Part shown: one piece after another, positions 25,064 to 38,500 of the stretch
Layout of the letters: the number at the start of each line of letters is the position of its first letter
Position numbering within the stretch: the first letter of the stretch is position 1
Source of the DNA: Trichostrongylus colubriformis
Taxonomy: Eukaryota > Nematoda > Chromadorea > Rhabditida > Trichostrongylidae
Length of the DNA: 64,000 bases
Direction: 5' to 3'
NCBI GenBank assembly: GCA_963978905.1
Contig: OZ022256.1
Location: 3,207,501 to 3,271,500, forward strand
Translations under genes and position numbers: made by a program
Notes under the pieces: model-generated
Told to the model about the DNA's origin: nothing
Database searches by the model: none
What the model saw: only the letters and a program-made list of their open reading frames with translations

Positions 25064-28000
25064 TTAAGGGCACCGATTTTCAACTATGCTTCGTCCAGTC
25101 TCTTCATATTCGGACTTAGAAATCCACATTTGTTGAAAAGATCCCTAAAAATGACCCGATCAACCAGACATGAACCGATGTATTAGCACTGACTACTTAT
25201 CTTATTTTCAGACACTGCCTAAATCACTTCTCTGAGATAATGGAAATATCAATCTCAGATTACGAAAAAGCAAAGTCGCTTAGATTTTCAGCGATTTTTC
25301 AAAACCGAAATGTCCGTGAAAAAAGCGTAAAAATAAGAAGACTTGGAACAGAGCAAGTCAAGGCGCGAAATAGCCAAATAACAAACCAATGATCCCAAGA
25401 TTGATCCACCGATCCAGGCACCAAATCGCCTTTCCATAGGTGTGGGTGCAGCTGATACACGAAGTTTGATCGTCTGAAAATGAAAAAAATCCTTCTGGAA
25501 GGAAGAAACGAAGCGGGTAGCAAATGATTTTGACAGGGTAAGTAATGGAAAATGCGATCAACAGATACGATTATAAACCCCTCCCCCCCACCACATTGAG
25601 CCTTTCAACATTCTCTCATCCAGTGGGATTCTCCAATTTCTTCTCATGGAGTATGGCAAATAGGAGAAGGCGAATTCCTACAACTGGGTCTATCGACAAC
25701 GTCACAAACGCATTCCTAGTGGACATTTCCTCCTCTGTTCCTAAGATATGTCAAGCTCCCTTTCACTATTCACTGTTGTATGGGCTACTGTCCCTCTTTA
25801 GAATATATGGATAGAGTTTCAGCAATACTAGACGGTGTTATGCAAGCGTAGATGATTGAATGGGCAAAATTTCTAATCCTCATCTTATTACGGGAGATTC
25901 CTTTCCAAATCACGAATATTATTCAAGATTAAAGGGAAACAGGCTTGACTAAGGATGAAATTCAGAAATATTGAAGAACGAAATCCAGCAAAATAGTCCG
26001 CCAAATAACTCACGACTTACTCTTCGTAGGTCCTTTCAAAAGGAAACATTGAATACGGGAAGAAACTTACTGGAGGACACTTATGAGCCACTTCATGATT
26101 GAGTCGTTCAGTGAACCCAAGAATGAGAGAATTACCACCAGTGACCATGAGACCACTGTATAGTGTCTGAAACATGCTACATTTACAAATAATGTTTTTT
26201 TAAGTGAATGTAACACAAAATCCGCACCGGTCGTATATCAATGTCACACATTCCTGCTGCCGTGGTAGCTATCTGAGTCACATTGAGTAGTGTCGACTGA
26301 GTTGCTGGCATATTACGAAGATGTTTGAGATCAAAGAGACTTTCCGGGATCTTTATACGCTCAGCAAGGAACTCCTAATAAACGAAATAATTACAGAAAT
26401 ACGAGCCACCATTGACAACAATTTCTTGTTCTAGAACAGAGTAGAAAACAATAATCATAGCAATCAAAAAGCGTGTAATCAAGTTTTAACAGAATGCACA
26501 TTCAGTCTAGCAAAAGCACTGTTATAGCAGAGAGCATAACCTCCTTACATGGGCGTAGTTGAAAAGCATAAAAGCGATACTATGTGATCGCTGCACTCAG
26601 AAGCAGAATTTTAAGAATACAAAGTACACTACCTTGGTAAAGCCATTCGGGAAGGAGTACGGTGCAGACGGCAATTTCTCAGCATATTCAGCATCAAGAG
26701 GTGTATCACATAATTGCAAAATAGAAACTGCCATATCTTCGAGGATCTGTAAATGGATTTGAGAACATGTTCTCGATGGTAAAAAAAGGTATCAGCGGAT
26801 TCAACTCACCTGTTTCTTCATAAATTTGTCGTAGCTCTCTGTAACCTCAGGTAAACCCTTCCTTTTGGTCCAACGAGGTGGCTCATTCTCATTGACGTCT
26901 TCCTGAGGAGTTCATTAATAACACAGAAAGCCGAATGCAAATATTGTGATAAATAGTTCATCTCCGAACAACCAGAGGGACAGGTCCAGAGGAAAGGTAG
27001 TCGAGATAAGCAACAATTTGGTTCTCACTGACACGCTCCAAGATCCCTACTTTACATAAAATGATTCGTCTGTCTGTGCCTCGGTCCCTACGTTCGTCTG
27101 CCTCGAAATTAGGTATTATGTGAAAAACAACCTTGAAAATGGGGACAAGTTTGGGATCTGTAAGCGCAAAAATGGACAAAGTTAAGCTCCGCCCACGGTG
27201 GGCACTGGAAAATCCGTTTTTGGACCGGAAATTATTACTTGGCTTCCAGTACCCACACTTGGGCAAAGTTGATTAAGGTCAAAGATGAATTTTTGAAAAC
27301 CATGAAAGAGACATGGGTACAATGGGCAGAGCATTGAGGTGGTAAGGAAGCTTGGACGCTACATGAGAAACAAGGTGGAAATGGGGAGAAGCTCAGGATG
27401 AGTAGGGCATGGTACAAGAAGTAAACCGCAAACATGGACCGAAATAAGCTCCGCCAACGGTGGGCGGAACTTGCACTGAAGCGTTCACTCGTTGGATCGC
27501 AAATTGTTTGCTCGGTTTGAGAATAGTCCAAGCGTGAGGAAAAGATGTGTCAAGGTCAGCCATGAGTATCCATCCAACAAAGAGGCCTGAACACAGTGAG
27601 TGGTGCGCACCCTCTGTGGTGGGTGCGTACAACAAAAAGTCATAACTCGGTTCCAACGCAGCCTTGAAAGCAGGAAAAAATCAGGAGAAATGACCAATAT
27701 CCAAGTCACCTTGAACACACTCAACATGGCGGAAACCCGCCCACAATCGGCAAGTTCTGTTGGGTGAATTTATAGGAAAAAAGCAATTCCGATCAACCCA
27801 TTGACCCGTGATGTTACTCGCGCAGTAATGTGCGCCAGCCCTAGTGATAAGCAATGATGTGAACCAGAAAAACTCACCTTTCCACCTATTTTGTAGATGG
27901 GAACTACTTCTATGTTCTGCTCATCCAACATATGTTGCAACTGCTCACAGATAACATCACCTCCAATAGGAGCTCGCACAACAGCTAAAACTTTGCATAG

Positions 28001-29535
28001 TCTGATGAATAAAATACTATTTCAAGTAAGGAAGTACATATGAACAAGATTCGTTTGTCAAAAAGATACCATGAGTCACAGCGTAGCCATCATACACAGG
28101 AACAGCGGAAGTTTGTGTTGCACCACTATCAACCACAAGACCACTGGTGCGACCATTCGCAAACCTAAAACAATACAAAATCAAAATTGACGCAGCAATC
28201 GTGATAGTGTTTAACGGTCATACAGAACAGACTAGATCAGCGAAACGAGACACGATAACACTTATCAACTGACCTCTTGCTCACTAAACCACTGAACATC
28301 ATTTTTCTATCTATGCTCTGAACTCCACCTCTACATTGTGACCCCAACGATCGGAGGTTGCTTCAAAAACACTCTCAGTTATTTATGTCACAGGGGTGAA
28401 GCTTCGCAGCTCACATTCAACTGTCACTTGAATTGTCTCCCACGACTCTATAGCAACATACTCTAATTTGACTGCAACTATAACTAGTTCTTTTCTTCAG
28501 TTCCTCCAGGATGTGAAAAATGAGACGAACCAAAATTAAGATGAAAAATGAAAATAAGAATAAGAGGAAGAAAAAATAAGGATAAGAGAAGGAAAAAATA
28601 AAAAATAAGAGAAGGAAGAAATATAGAATAAGAAAAGTAAGACTCACGCTGTAAGCACAGCATTTTTGCATAGGAAGTATGCTGGAACGTTGTACTTCTC
28701 AAACAACAGCTCTGTCAGACGTTCTCGTTTCGTTTTATCATTCCACTGAAAATCCTATTCATTGGTACGTACAAATGAACAAGAAGGAATAAATAATCAT
28801 GAGCATGGGGATACACTCACAGCACTTTCAGTGAACAAAGCCGGGTGATACTGAGGTTCACTATGCAGAACCTCGCTGTAGGAGTACTCCAAAAGACTCT
28901 CGAACATATCCCAGTCTTCGACTATGAAAAAGTTTGCTTATCGCCACCACAGAAAAAAGCAACCATAGTTATACAGCAGCACAAAATATACTCACTCATC
29001 CCATCCTTCATGAAGCTTTGAATAGTTGTTTTCGGTCTTGGAACAACAATCTTCGTTGTTCCAATGAACATGTTCCGTTTCTTTTTCACGTTGTTTGATT
29101 CTGTACCCTCTTTCATTTCCACATCTGCATCTGGTTCAACTTCTTGAACAGCTACATAGGAAGGAACATCACCCTGAAGCATAAGGTTACTGAGAACCAA
29201 GATCAAATCTGGCATGAGGGAAATAGTAACCTTTTACAGCTCAATGGATGCCTAAAAAACAAAAATAAAAATGTCAACATACCTTCGGATACTCTTCTCC
29301 AGCAAATCCGGCACGAAAACTATGGGAGCCGCCATCAAAAACCACACCACTGACTTCGTCTACAATTACACTTAACTACTAAAACTAATTTCTTGCGAAA
29401 AAAAACTAGTTAGCAGCCAAACAGCAGCATGAATAAATACTTGAAAACAAAACTCAAAAAATAAAGAAAAAGAAAAGAAGAAAGTAGATTCAGCTGGAAT
29501 AGTAACTCACCTCCTCCATAAATTCCACCACTCAT
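25064..29535 (-). CDS. swsn-6: BAF53/Arp4 actin-related protein (ACTL6 family), 13 exons, complete
   Basis: Minus-strand exons: 29535-29511, 29359-29283, 29173-28996, 28921-28821, 28745-28648, 28164-28070, 27984-27878, 26902-26810, 26746-26633, 26374-26228, 26166-26071, 25473-25387, 25144-25064. They join in phase to 432 residues, the usual length for ACTL6. It starts [20 protein letters not shown] and ends [32 protein letters not shown]. The phosphate loops are modified from actin ([13 protein letters not shown] and [18 protein letters not shown]), and [16 protein letters not shown] is the nucleotide-binding stretch near the C-terminus. Arp4 proteins are nuclear subunits of SWI/SNF (BAF), INO80 and TIP60-type complexes, usually paired with actin. 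An AG 11 bases before the ATG (29548-29547) fits spliced-leader addition. Intron 7, of about 975 bases, holds degenerate repeats. Confidence 0.97.
26960..27760. repeat. Degenerate tandem repeats in BAF53 intron 7
   Basis: Blocks such as AAGCTCCGCCCACGGTGGGC (27183) and AAGCTCCGCCAACGGTGGGC (27445) recur about 260 bases apart; AAGGTCAAAGATGAA/AAGGTCAGCCATGAG also repeat. The repeats are diverged and their boundaries uncertain. Confidence 0.5.
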
Positions 29536-29545
29536 GTCGAAATGC

Positions 29546-30189
29546 TCTGAAATTTTTCAGCTATCACCAATAAGACAAACACAGTACGATTCATCTAATA
29601 ATTAACACCTGCAAAATGTTAAAATACCAAAACAGCAAGGAATATGCGAAGGCAGTGTCTCGACATAATTCAAAATGTCCTTGGTGGCGGTAAACTCGTC
29701 CTAATTCGTGCGTAACGCCGCGCACGTTCGAGCTTGTGGGAAGTGCACTGAGGCTTTATTGCAGGATCAGCTACTTTGAATACTACTATTCGTGAGGAGC
29801 GACGAAAAACATGTCCAGTTTTCATAGCTGAAGTCGCAAACTCGATACTAACATCTCGGGAAGGGGCATGTGTCAGTGCGGCATTCGTCAATTTCACGGC
29901 TGCACTTACACGAAAATTACTGGACGAGTTTTCTATCCAGCAGTGCTCGTTTTTCTTTTTGAGGGTATAAGTACATTTTAAGGTTGTGCTTTACTTACAT
30001 AGGTTTGTATTTATTCATTAATTCATTGACTTTTAGTGAACTTCTCTTGAAGAGTAATCACACTCTAATTAGCTACATGGAATAGCTTTGGTGGTTGGTA
30101 ATATATGGAACATTATTTTTAAAAAAAATGTTGAAGAATCCCAAGCGCTAATGTGGTTTCAGAGGGTGCAGGGATGAGGGCGTGTCTTT
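29546..30189. other. Upstream region of BAF53, no other gene seen
   Basis: Opposing frames at 29670-29970 have no family match or start/splice support. This stretch probably holds the minus-strand promoter. Confidence 0.4.
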
Positions 30190-30480
30190 GTTCCAGGAAA
30201 AGGCCCTACCCGGGTAACGTCTGGGACACACGGTCGGTAGGGGCCAGGGCTCTACCTGTGTCGAGGAAAATGGTCCTTCAGTACGACCCCACCCCCTTCC
30301 TCAACGGATGCCAAATACGACCCCTCACCACTTTTTTCGACCTCTACATTACCAGCAACTGTTGCCGGATTATTAGTTGCAATGTCTTTTGTTGCTATGC
30401 ATTCTTACTTGAAACAAAAAGATATACAATTCACATTTCTTTATACGAGTCAGCTACGAAATACCCTTTGCTGTGACGTG
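30190..30480 (+). repeat. Dispersed repeat, family S
   Basis: Contains GTGTCGAGGAAAATGGTCCT, CAAATACGACCCCTCAC, TTTCGACCTCTACATTACC and ACGAAATACCCTTTGCTGTG, in the same order as the copy at 3040. Confidence 0.65.
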
Positions 30481-30650
30481 GAACTTTCGCACACGATACT
30501 GCGACCCTGAGAGCTTTCATCGCCGTAAGGCCGCCGTCAAACTTTGCGATTGTGATTCTGCGATTTTTGCTATTCTACAGTATCGCGGCTCCGCACACGA
30601 AGTTGCGGCTTGCACAATCTCAAGGTCGTAGTATCGCGTGCGAAAGTGTG
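30481..30650. repeat. Palindromic element
   Basis: GAACTTTCGCACACGATACTGCGACC is matched in inverse by GGTCGTAGTATCGCGTGCGAAAG. The loop is GC-rich and non-coding. Confidence 0.75.
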
Positions 30651-30892
30651 ACGTCGTAAAATCGCAAAACCTGACGATGTCCTAACGTCATGACACATAC
30701 CAGAATCGCAAAATTGCGATGTCTGGCAGCAGCCTTATGCCACTGTAGCGTCACCTCATCATGAACACAGCGGAAGACCCTTGCACGGAGAATAGGATTT
30801 ACATAGAAAAATGTCTGAATAACCTGGGCCACAGTGCCAAGGGCCACAGGCTGTATGGTCGCAAGCCGAGGTTAAAATCCATGCACCCTAAC

Positions 30893-31058
30893 ATACAGTC
30901 CATTTCGCAGCTATTGACTGGGCGTGGCCTGCGGAACTAGATGTGTGGCGAAAGTGAGAGTGCGCGGCGATAGTGAGGATGTGTGGCAGGGTGAGTTTAA
31001 CACACCCTCACCCAACTCCGTCGGCCACGCCCAATCAAGCGCTGCGAAACGAACTCCA
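30893..31058. repeat. MITE with TACAGTCCATTTCG ends
   Basis: Left end CAGTCCATTTCGCAGC and GGGCGTGGCC are mirrored by GGCCACGCCC and GCTGCGAAACGAACT. Same family as the element at 48692, whose TA target site is demonstrable. Confidence 0.8.
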
Positions 31059-31442
31059 ACTCCCTACCACTCCCCTTCCCAAGTAAGGTTAAGATGAAAG
31101 TGAACACTTGAATGCTTGAATGTACAGACGGATGATTCGCGCATCGGTGTCCCCCCCCCCCCCCTTTTACATACTTTAGCGCCGCACTCATCCTACAGTC
31201 ACCTTCATCGCTTCAGTGAAACTCATTTTTGGAAAAGATTCTCGAGAAAACTTATCTGCTACTATTTACTGTGAAGGTTTGCGGAATGTTTGTTAACTTT
31301 GTTACATGTACTACTTGTCTCAGGATTATCAATCTGAAAGTGACTTCTCAAATGGAAATGCGCGAAAAGCTTTCGGAAGTAAAAACGCAAAATTATTTTC
31401 TAGTCGTCATCATTCCTGTAATTCATATTCATTCAAAATTAT

Positions 31443-31491
31443 CAAAAAGTGAAGAACTTTGTTATTCACCAGAGTTCTTCACTTTTTGATT
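31443..31491. repeat. Stem-loop
   Basis: ATCAAAAAGTGAAGAACT followed by its inverse AGTTCTTCACTTTTTGAT with a 14-base loop. Lies upstream of the retroelement fragment. Confidence 0.7.
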
Positions 31492-31675
31492 ATTCTAAAT
31501 AAAGTTGGTTCTGTTAGGTGGAGGTCAAGAATCAACTATTCAACTATTTTGTTCTGAAATATCCGTTTGAAACCAAACCAATGCATCATTTGGCTTACAT
31601 CGTCTTCACAGTGTCACATGACGGTTTCACTTTCTGTCCGCTTTCGAAAGCGCATTTTCTTTTATCAATATTTTA

Positions 31676-32381
31676 TTGATATTTATTTCCCAGCTTCGAA
31701 CTTATCAAATATTTAAAGGTTTAAACATAGCGAATGAAAAAGCATTACTTCTAGCATATAAAGCTTATGTACCACCACTGGTTGAATCCAGCACCACGGT
31801 TTTTAATCCTTTGAGTAAAAGGCATATTTACGCACTAGAAAGGGTTCAGAATAATTTTACTCGTAAACTGCTCATTCGGGTTAACGGCTATTCGTACTCA
31901 AAAATACCTAGTGCTGCTACACGTAATAAACACTTTGGACTGCAGTCTCTGCAAGTAAGGCGCAAAATTTTTGACTTATGCTTGGTACATAAATTGATAA
32001 GGGGCGCGTGTGGGCCTGGTTCATCCAGCTTGTTCAAAATGTCTCTTTCTAAGACTAGAGGAGGATCCATGAAAATCTCCTTGGATCGTCCTAAATCTAG
32101 CCTACGGTCCAATAGTTTCACTTTTAGAGCGGGTAACGAATATTTGAAGCTGTCCAAAAGCATACCACCCAATCTTTCGCAGACTCAATTCAAACGATAT
32201 GTCGTGAACAAACTACAGGAGAAGTAGAAGTCCTAATTCTCCAGATGATTGAACGTTGTTAGTCCTTTTCACTGTTTTGTGTTTTCCTGTTAATGTGCTG
32301 TCGATTTCTATATTGCTGTTCTTTTTTTTGTGACTTTCTCACGTATGCCTTATGCAGACGTAATAAACATAAACATAAACA
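31676..32381 (+). mobile_element. CR1-like non-LTR retrotransposon, 5'-truncated, intact C-terminal frame
   Basis: An uninterrupted 183-codon frame (31676-32227) carries the C-terminal domain of a CR1-clade reverse transcriptase: LLLAYKAYVPPLVESS, TTVFNPLSKRHIYALERVQ, NNFTRKLL, FGLQSLQVRRKIFDL and a final NKLQEK. The stop is followed by about 150 bases ending in three copies of ATAAAC, the expected tandem 3' tail. Catalytic motifs and the endonuclease are missing. The open frame suggests a young insertion. Confidence 0.87.
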
Positions 32382-32611
32382 TTTTGATTGCTGCGATACT
32401 TCTATCTGTTTGCGTATGACGTCATACACCAATCCGATTCTTTGTGATTTGTTCTCTTACAAAGCTTTTATCAAACTCGGTACTGAACTTTGTCACGCTT
32501 TGTGAATGCTCTTATTCAGTCTGTTAAGATAAAATGAAGTAGATTAGTAGATGATAATTTTTTCACAAATTGAATGAAACCATATGCGCCATGCCCCTAG
32601 AGCGGGTCATT

Positions 32612-32784
32612 AGGCCGCGTTCATACTTTGCTGTGCCAGCGACAGGGCATGGCTGCGTCCTGCGTCTCCACCTGCGCCTCCCTGTCTCGTTGCCTGCGTT
32701 GTCTCTGCACCTCCCCTGTGCCACCCTGGTTTGCTGCCTTTCAACGCAGGCACGCCCTGCAGGCGCAAAGTATAAACGCGGCCT
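32612..32784. repeat. Palindromic MITE-like element, family P
   Basis: GGCCGCGTTCATACTTTGCT left end and CAGGCGCAAAGTATAAACGCGGCC right end; one of the best preserved copies. Confidence 0.85.
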
Positions 32785-32905
32785 TAGGTCGAAGCGACTC
32801 GCTGCGCATCACGGTAAACCAGTACACCGAATGCATCTAAAATCACGATATAAAAATGTTCAGTTGTTTGAAATATCAAATATTGAAAACTATTGGCGTT
32901 TTCGA

Positions 32906-33187
32906 GACTCACCACGCGATAATCGGACTAGGCATACCCTCTTGGTGCAGTTGACTTTCGGTAACCATCCGCGTTGCTCCGCCATGTTGCGCCATCACGG
33001 TAGCGCACTCGCGCGAACCCATACTAACCACGCCTTTCATGTACTGACCAATAAGGAGCACCAGTGGGCGTAGCTAGTTGGGCTCGTATGGTGGCGGCAC
33101 GATAAAGGTGCGGCATGGGTACTTACCAAAGGGCCTACCATTTCAAGAAGGTAAGATGGTTACTTCGATTATCACGAGATGTGCCTT
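32906..33187. repeat. MITE with CACCACGCGATAATC ends
   Basis: ACTCACCACGCGATAATCGG at left and CGATTATCACGAGATGTGCC at right, with internal GGTGCAGTTG. The termini match the large foldback at 42213 and a fragment at about 38057-38240. Confidence 0.7.
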
Positions 33188-35541
33188 CGATTCGACACTT
33201 TGTATCCACTTTCGCAATAGTCTGCTTGCTCGCTGATCTTCGGGTTGATTTCCTCTTACCAAAGTGGTGTTATGCTCCAAACTCGGGCTGTCACGTGAAT
33301 TCTATTGCCGTGACATACACTGCCACCCATGCACTGGATTTTGTCCGGCGCGTAATATTCCTGATCCTTTGAAGAGGCCATTGTAACGAAGCGGGAATAT
33401 GGGCGTGGGAAATTTCATCCCATTTATACTCGGTGTGCTCACGTCTAAAACGGATCCAGAGGCAAAGTCAGAAAAAACAAACGAAACTGTAGCTTTTCTT
33501 TGGATATCGGTGGTGCTAATGTAACTTCGGATAAATTCAATTTGCATGTCTCTCTCATTTTTATAAGTTCATGAGACTCATCGTCACCTTTTTATCCTCT
33601 GTGGTAGAGGGGTTGAAGGCCCGTTGGCGTGATCGATTCGTGCAGAGAAATTACTCTGTTTATGTACTCGTACTTTTGACAATCTGAACATTTATTTGTT
33701 TTTGGGGATTCTGTTGCAGCGTCGACTATATTTTTCTAAACCGCTCAAAGTAAGGTGATGTGAATTCCGGATGTGTAATGCTTGATTTGTTGTTCTTTCT
33801 AAATTAACCCATGATTTTTTGGTATTTTCCCAATATGGCAAGAATTCATTTTGATTATGTCAGATGTTCATTCAACTTCGAGCGCTGCTTACTTCTGTCA
33901 ACTGCTTTTATGTAGATCATTGCTGTAAGTAATCTCCAGTGAGCTCATCGGTTTTTGTGATTTTCTCCTTTTTCGGGAAGGTGGTTATAATTTCACCGAG
34001 ACTAACCCACCTTTCCATCCCTGTGCAAAAGTGTCACCCGTCAGAGCCTTTGAAACTGCTAATTGTATGCTCGACTTATTCTATTCCTTGTTATGGCTCG
34101 TGTTCTGGGTGCCAGTGCAACACTGAATGAAAGTCGAATACACGGCGTATGCAAACGTAATCTGTTATGCCCAGCTCGGGTCACAGACAGTTTATTGCAC
34201 AGTTCAGGTGAAAAGTGTGCAGTGTATCTTTTAAAGAGCCGTACGCTGAACCGCGGGGTCTCCAAGCCTGGCTTCTCCCACAAGCGAATGCATCACATAT
34301 TGCGTGTGACCGCCACACATCACAGATCCGCTTGGTCCTGATCGATACGTCATCGATGGAACTCGCAAAAATTAGTTGTCGGCAGCTTGCACTGCCTTTT
34401 GATCTCTTCGCAAGCAGTGAAAGGTGGAATAATGATTTTTGGAACGTTTTTCTGACCCCGTATGCTCCCTCGTCGTGCTACAAACATGAAGCGGCTGGTT
34501 GGTGCACACATTAAACGTAGAGTGTGATTGCTTAATTACTCCTTTGAAACATTGGATGGCTCAGCTCGTTGAATACTCCTATGCTTGAACATTATATGTA
34601 AAATAAAAATGCAAAACATATCAAAAGTGGAATACAAAAACATGAAAAGAAATATGAATGGAAGGAAATTCGAAATGCTTAGTTGTAGTTTCTTGGTTGC
34701 TGTCCTCGATATCCCTCGAGTTGCCTTGTCTAAAGTTCTCCTTTGTTTTCCTTTTTTTACCAAAAATTGGCGTGTTTTTCGAAAATAGGCATTTTCCGTA
34801 ATCTCTCCCAGCGAGTTCCATGATAGCGTATCAGTATGGGTCTATTCAGTGGCCACTTCGCTGCTTTCTATGTCTTCGTGAATTAATCGTTTCGGTGCCA
34901 TAGTATGCAATTCATTGCTGTTTCCTCTCCTTTGATTTTTAAATTGTAATCAATTTTATTTCCTCCTCGGCACTTCTGAGTTTTGAACGTCAGTGTCATT
35001 CGTTATATTATTAATATTATCATTGATGTTGCCAATATATTATTCATTTCCTTATTATGTATTTCACATGGACCCTTATTTTGGAATAGAATTTGGAATG
35101 AAACGGAGGCAGACCGTTTCCGGAAATTTCTCGCGTCTTTCGATTTTTTTTGGAAAATCATGACGATGCTCGGAGTGTATCGTTAGAACGGGATTTGCTT
35201 CGCAAAGTAGGTCGCAATGCTTGCGAGCTGGGGATGACGTTTATGAGTCCAAAGACGATGCCGTGATTTGCGACTTATTTTAGGCGTAATAGCCGCGAGA
35301 CTCATCTACGTACGGCGCCCCTAGCGCGTATGCGCCGCGTCGCACGCCGCGTGGTGCGAAATGCCTTTCTATTGATGCAACCGCCTTGAAAATTAACGAA
35401 AAAAAATCACTTCTCAATCAACTCACATAGACAGATTTAGTGGAAATTCATCTGCAGTCCTCATCACGATTATGATACTTTGTAATAAACTCGGGAAGTG
35501 GGGATTTTTAAAAAAGGAGAATATTTTAGATCGTTACGGGT
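33188..35541. other. Long intergenic region, no gene supported
   Basis: Several open frames of 60-100 codons on both strands lack signal, splice context or family similarity. The last 200 bases before 35542 probably hold the transporter promoter. AG at 35528-35529 (ATATTTTAG) is a candidate spliced-leader acceptor. Confidence 0.45.
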
Positions 35542-38500
35542 ATGGGCTCGTCCGAATTCGCTGAAACTTGCTCGAAGCCCGATGACGTGAGGTTGTTCTC
35601 GGTGACTTTACCGCGACCAATCGCCTTTACTTACCTCCTGTCCATATTGTACAACATAACATTCTTTATGCAATTCATGGCTACACCATATTTTCTCAAG
35701 TCTTTGGGAGTATCCGATACCGAAAACGGTAAGTTTCACTTGTGGTCGAACTGAGTTCTTAGCAAATGTTGTGTTGCTTAGGGAGATTTTCTACCTGATT
35801 AGGTGGAAGGTTGGAAGACTGGTTTAGTTTTTGAAAGGCCAAAGTGTACTGAAGTACCTCTACGATTCTGAACAAAGCTCGCATTCGTGGCCTACTTCCG
35901 AGTGGTTTAGTCCATAAACCCTTCAAAATTTTTATTCCACATCCAAAGCTATTTTTTCTGTTACTAGTGTAATTTGCAGGGTACATACAAACGTTATTTG
36001 GCATCCTGCAAATGTGCGGAGCACCTCTTTTTGGTACTATTGTGCAGAAATTCGGCATCCGATTTGCCCTGCACCTTTGTTATGGTTCTACAATGATCTC
36101 TGGAATTCTACTATATTTATCTTACGTGAGTTACGCCACAGTTACTGTACAGCTTTTCGCTGAAAATTAAAGTGGTGACTATCTGGACTTTGCAAAAATA
36201 GATGAAAATCAATAAAATAAATGGCCGTTTGTGTCTTTATCCAAAAGCTTGTTCGAGAAAATTTTGGATTTGGCTGGTGTTCACAGTTCTGCCGTTGTGA
36301 AGGGTCCAAATTAGGTTAGGGTAAGGAGGAAGGAAGGGAAATGCTCCTATCCTGCTCAACGTTAAAAGACACCGTAATTTTGGCCAATTGTGGAGTACGA
36401 AAGTCGAGGTGGTAAGTAATGCACCAGCTGGGAATGATCTGGATGAAGCCGCCAAATAAGCAAGGCACGCAACCTCATTCCTCGCTTCATCCCTTTCGCT
36501 TCTTCTGCGACACTAGCCGCTGGGAATGGATACATACGGCGAGAAACCATGCCAGCCGGACGCGAACGCTACGCGCCCTTGTAGCCATTCGTTCAGTGAG
36601 GCGCTGCAGTTTGAAGTGAAGCATGGAGGCCCATGGGTTATTTCAACGCGGGTTTCTTAACAGATGATGTCCTCTGAGCTTGAATGCCCGTGTACAAAGA
36701 ATATCATTACCAATTCCAGTTGGAGCCTTTAAAGGCAGTGATAGGGGTAATCCCGTCGAATATGGAAAGATCATCAAATGCGAAGGCCGACGTGCTTAAT
36801 AGTAGAAAGTGAAGAAAGAACGGAATGAGACTGTCAAAAACCCCTCAAAGTAAGACCACCTCCCCGCCTTTTATTCTCGAAAGGGACGGGTCGGGCCCAA
36901 GAAAAGGGCGGGCTGGGATAAAACAAGTGGTAGCTGTTGAAGATGACGGCTCTTACAAAGACCGAAGGCACATCGGAAATTTCGCCTCATATGTCTTCTT
37001 AGATCCCTGGCTTCCATTTGCGTGACCCAGTTCGGGAGTCCTCATTACGCTTCCATTTGCGTGACCCAGTTTGGGAGTCCTCGTTACCCACACACATTAC
37101 CCCTATCACTGTCTTTGAGGATTGATGGATCAGCGAGGAGTTCGATTCCACTGAACACACAGCGTGATGTGGATTTCTGATCATAGCGCTATTTGTACTT
37201 TTCCCAAGTGAAGTTTACTGACGATAAGGAGTAGAATAGGGCGTACCCACATAGCTATTATTCGGTCTCAGGAATTTCTTTCAAAATTATGTGTAAAAAT
37301 GGTCTGATCGACCTCAGCCTCGGTACCGCTTTCAATTCTTCGAGTTTTATTTGCTTATTTATTTATATTTATTTATTCATTGAAACGTAAACAAGCGTTC
37401 ACGTGAGGACTGCAACTATGCTTACGAGTTCAAAAAGAAAATAACAAGTGATGGTCAGCATCGCAAGCTCACCTGTTTAGGATGTGAAGACTTTGATGAT
37501 CAGTCGTATACCGTGTCTTTTTATGCATGGACAACAAGGCCATCAAACTCTGCTGTCTGCTCTTACTGACCCCGGAAAGGAACGTACGAATGCCTTTGGT
37601 AGGATGGGGCTGACATTTGGTAGGTACATAAATGATACATCCAGAATTCCATTGTTCCATACAATGCTCATTTTCAGGGCTCGGATTTATTTTTACACCC
37701 ATCTTTTCTTTTATTTCGACCAGCTTTTTCTCTGTAAGTGGTCCTATACTGGTTTCTGCAGTCCTTTGTATTGTACCATCTTTGGTGCTGGAAAACTGTA
37801 TCGAGCGTAGTTCATATGAAAATGTAAGCTACATGTATATCTGAAGTTATGTAGAAAAATTCCGGTCCTACAAATCGTTTCTTTCCAGTGCCGATCTGAA
37901 GAATGTGAAAAACCGCTGCAAAGCATGAACGTTTCAAATGTCGTTCGAATATTGAATAAACCTGGAGTTTTGAATGTGATGTTCAAGAAAAACGCTCCCA
38001 TACTACCGATGTTGTTGGTCTTTGCAATTATGCAGGTGAATTCCTATTTCATTTGAACGCACACCTGGCGATAATCAGATTAGTCGACTTACCTTTTTGG
38101 GGTGATGGGCAACCTGGGGTTATTATCCTGGATACAATCCACTGTGCGTCAACTCGGCGCTACACCCACTCGAACCCACGCTAGCCACGCCCATTTGAGT
38201 TACGTATTTGAGCTGAAAGGGTGTGGTTAGAGCTGGAACACGAATGTAGAGGTCAAACAGAGGGAGCGACAGAGACGCTTTATTGCTACAGTTCGCTCTG
38301 AAGATATCCTGAATCGTTTTCAAAAGTCAATCTTTAACTGCAGTAAATTTCTGGAAACCTAGTTATGAACATCTTCCATACAAGGGGTGCACTTCTCACG
38401 AAGATTTTTTAGCTTTATCTTGTGGAACGGTTCCAAGCAGATGTGAATACTGGTCAAGCAATTCAGATGATGACAGGTACGCAAACCAAGCGGGCTTTTG

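Noticed and set aside
28500..28620. Lys/Phe-rich frames in the BAF53 intron
   Set aside because: Purine-rich AAGAAT low-complexity sequence between two clear exons.
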